Assembly: GCA_900554395.1 (NCBI GenBank) | Contig: USHB01000004.1 | Coordinates: forward strand, 1-22,496 | Direction of reading: 5' to 3' | Source of the DNA: an uncultured Phascolarctobacterium sp. | GTDB lineage: Bacteria; Bacillota; Negativicutes; Acidaminococcales; Acidaminococcaceae | Length of the DNA stretch: 22,496 nt | Shown here: positions 22,463 to 22,496 of the stretch, one piece after another | Layout of the letters: each line of letters starts with the position of its first letter | Position numbering within the stretch: the stretch's first letter is position 1 | Program-made: the position numbers and the translations under genes | Notes under the pieces: model-generated | What the model was told of the DNA's origin: nothing | Database searches by the model: none | Seen by the model: only the letters and a program-made list of their open reading frames with translations

Positions 22463-22496
22463 ATGGAACAAATTTTAACCAAATACCGTACTTTAG
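22463..22496 (+). CDS. start of an unidentified gene cut by the window edge
   Basis: ATG at 22463 opens a frame MEQILTKYRTL that runs off the window. AAGGTGG (22445-22451) lies 11 bases upstream, a little far. A promoter and a LysR-type box precede it. Eleven codons are too few to name it. The shared box suggests it works with the zinc dehydrogenase, for example as a transporter or second enzyme for the same substrate. Confidence 0.5.
   Translation, partial: MEQILTKYRTL

Overview
The window looks like chromosomal core DNA of a low- to mid-GC Firmicute. A diderm Negativicute (Acidaminococcaceae/Selenomonadales type) is my best guess. The reasons are an acpP-fabK-fabF fatty acid operon led by a FapR-type repressor, the rsmD-coaD-tmcAL-DUF177-rpmF neighbourhood familiar from Bacillus ylb genes, a DUF4127 protein, strong AGGAGG ribosome-binding sites and many TTG/GTG starts. 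The genus is inference. I see no phage, insertion sequence, CRISPR array, tRNA or rRNA.

Left part (1-8154). After the last codons of an unknown gene comes a small multidrug resistance (SMR) efflux gene on the + strand. It meets, tail to tail over a bidirectional terminator, a nine-gene minus-strand operon transcribed right to left: fapR-plsX-fabH-fabD-fabG-acpP-fabK-fabF-rnc. This operon makes acyl-ACP and acyl-phosphate for membrane lipids and ends with RNase III. A good sigma-A promoter and a FapR-like operator lie just upstream of fapR, so malonyl-CoA probably controls the set. acpP has a perfect Shine-Dalgarno sequence and is followed by a GC-rich hairpin, which suggests it is expressed above its neighbours.

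Middle part (8195-15818). DUF177-rpmF form a short unit with a perfect-consensus promoter and tandem terminators. Upstream of it are ackA (minus) and tmcAL (plus), which diverge from a shared symmetrical promoter. They are linked by chemistry as well, since one makes or uses acetate and the other uses acetate to modify tRNA. Next come a SepIVA/DivIVA-like coiled-coil gene, coaD and rsmD (all minus), a membrane-anchored DUF4127 gene (plus), and comF with recD2 (minus).

Right part (18061-22496). This is the accessory-looking part. A small SpeD (AdoMet decarboxylase) homologue has glycine where the pyruvoyl-forming serine should be and carries a very basic tail. A perfect-consensus promoter drives it. 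It is followed by a HAD phosphatase and a secreted protein of 40 unbroken pentapeptide repeats. A zinc alcohol dehydrogenase then diverges from a LysR-type regulator, and a new gene begins at the right edge. The same LysR-type palindrome (TTTACT-N3-AGTAAA) lies exactly 53 bases from a TATAAT box in front of both the dehydrogenase and the edge gene. I therefore predict a small LysR regulon that includes the cut-off gene.

Main items for a second look: the serine-less SpeD homologue, the matched LysR boxes, the cysteine cluster in the FabK-like protein, the FapR-like operator, and the symmetrical ackA/tmcAL promoter.
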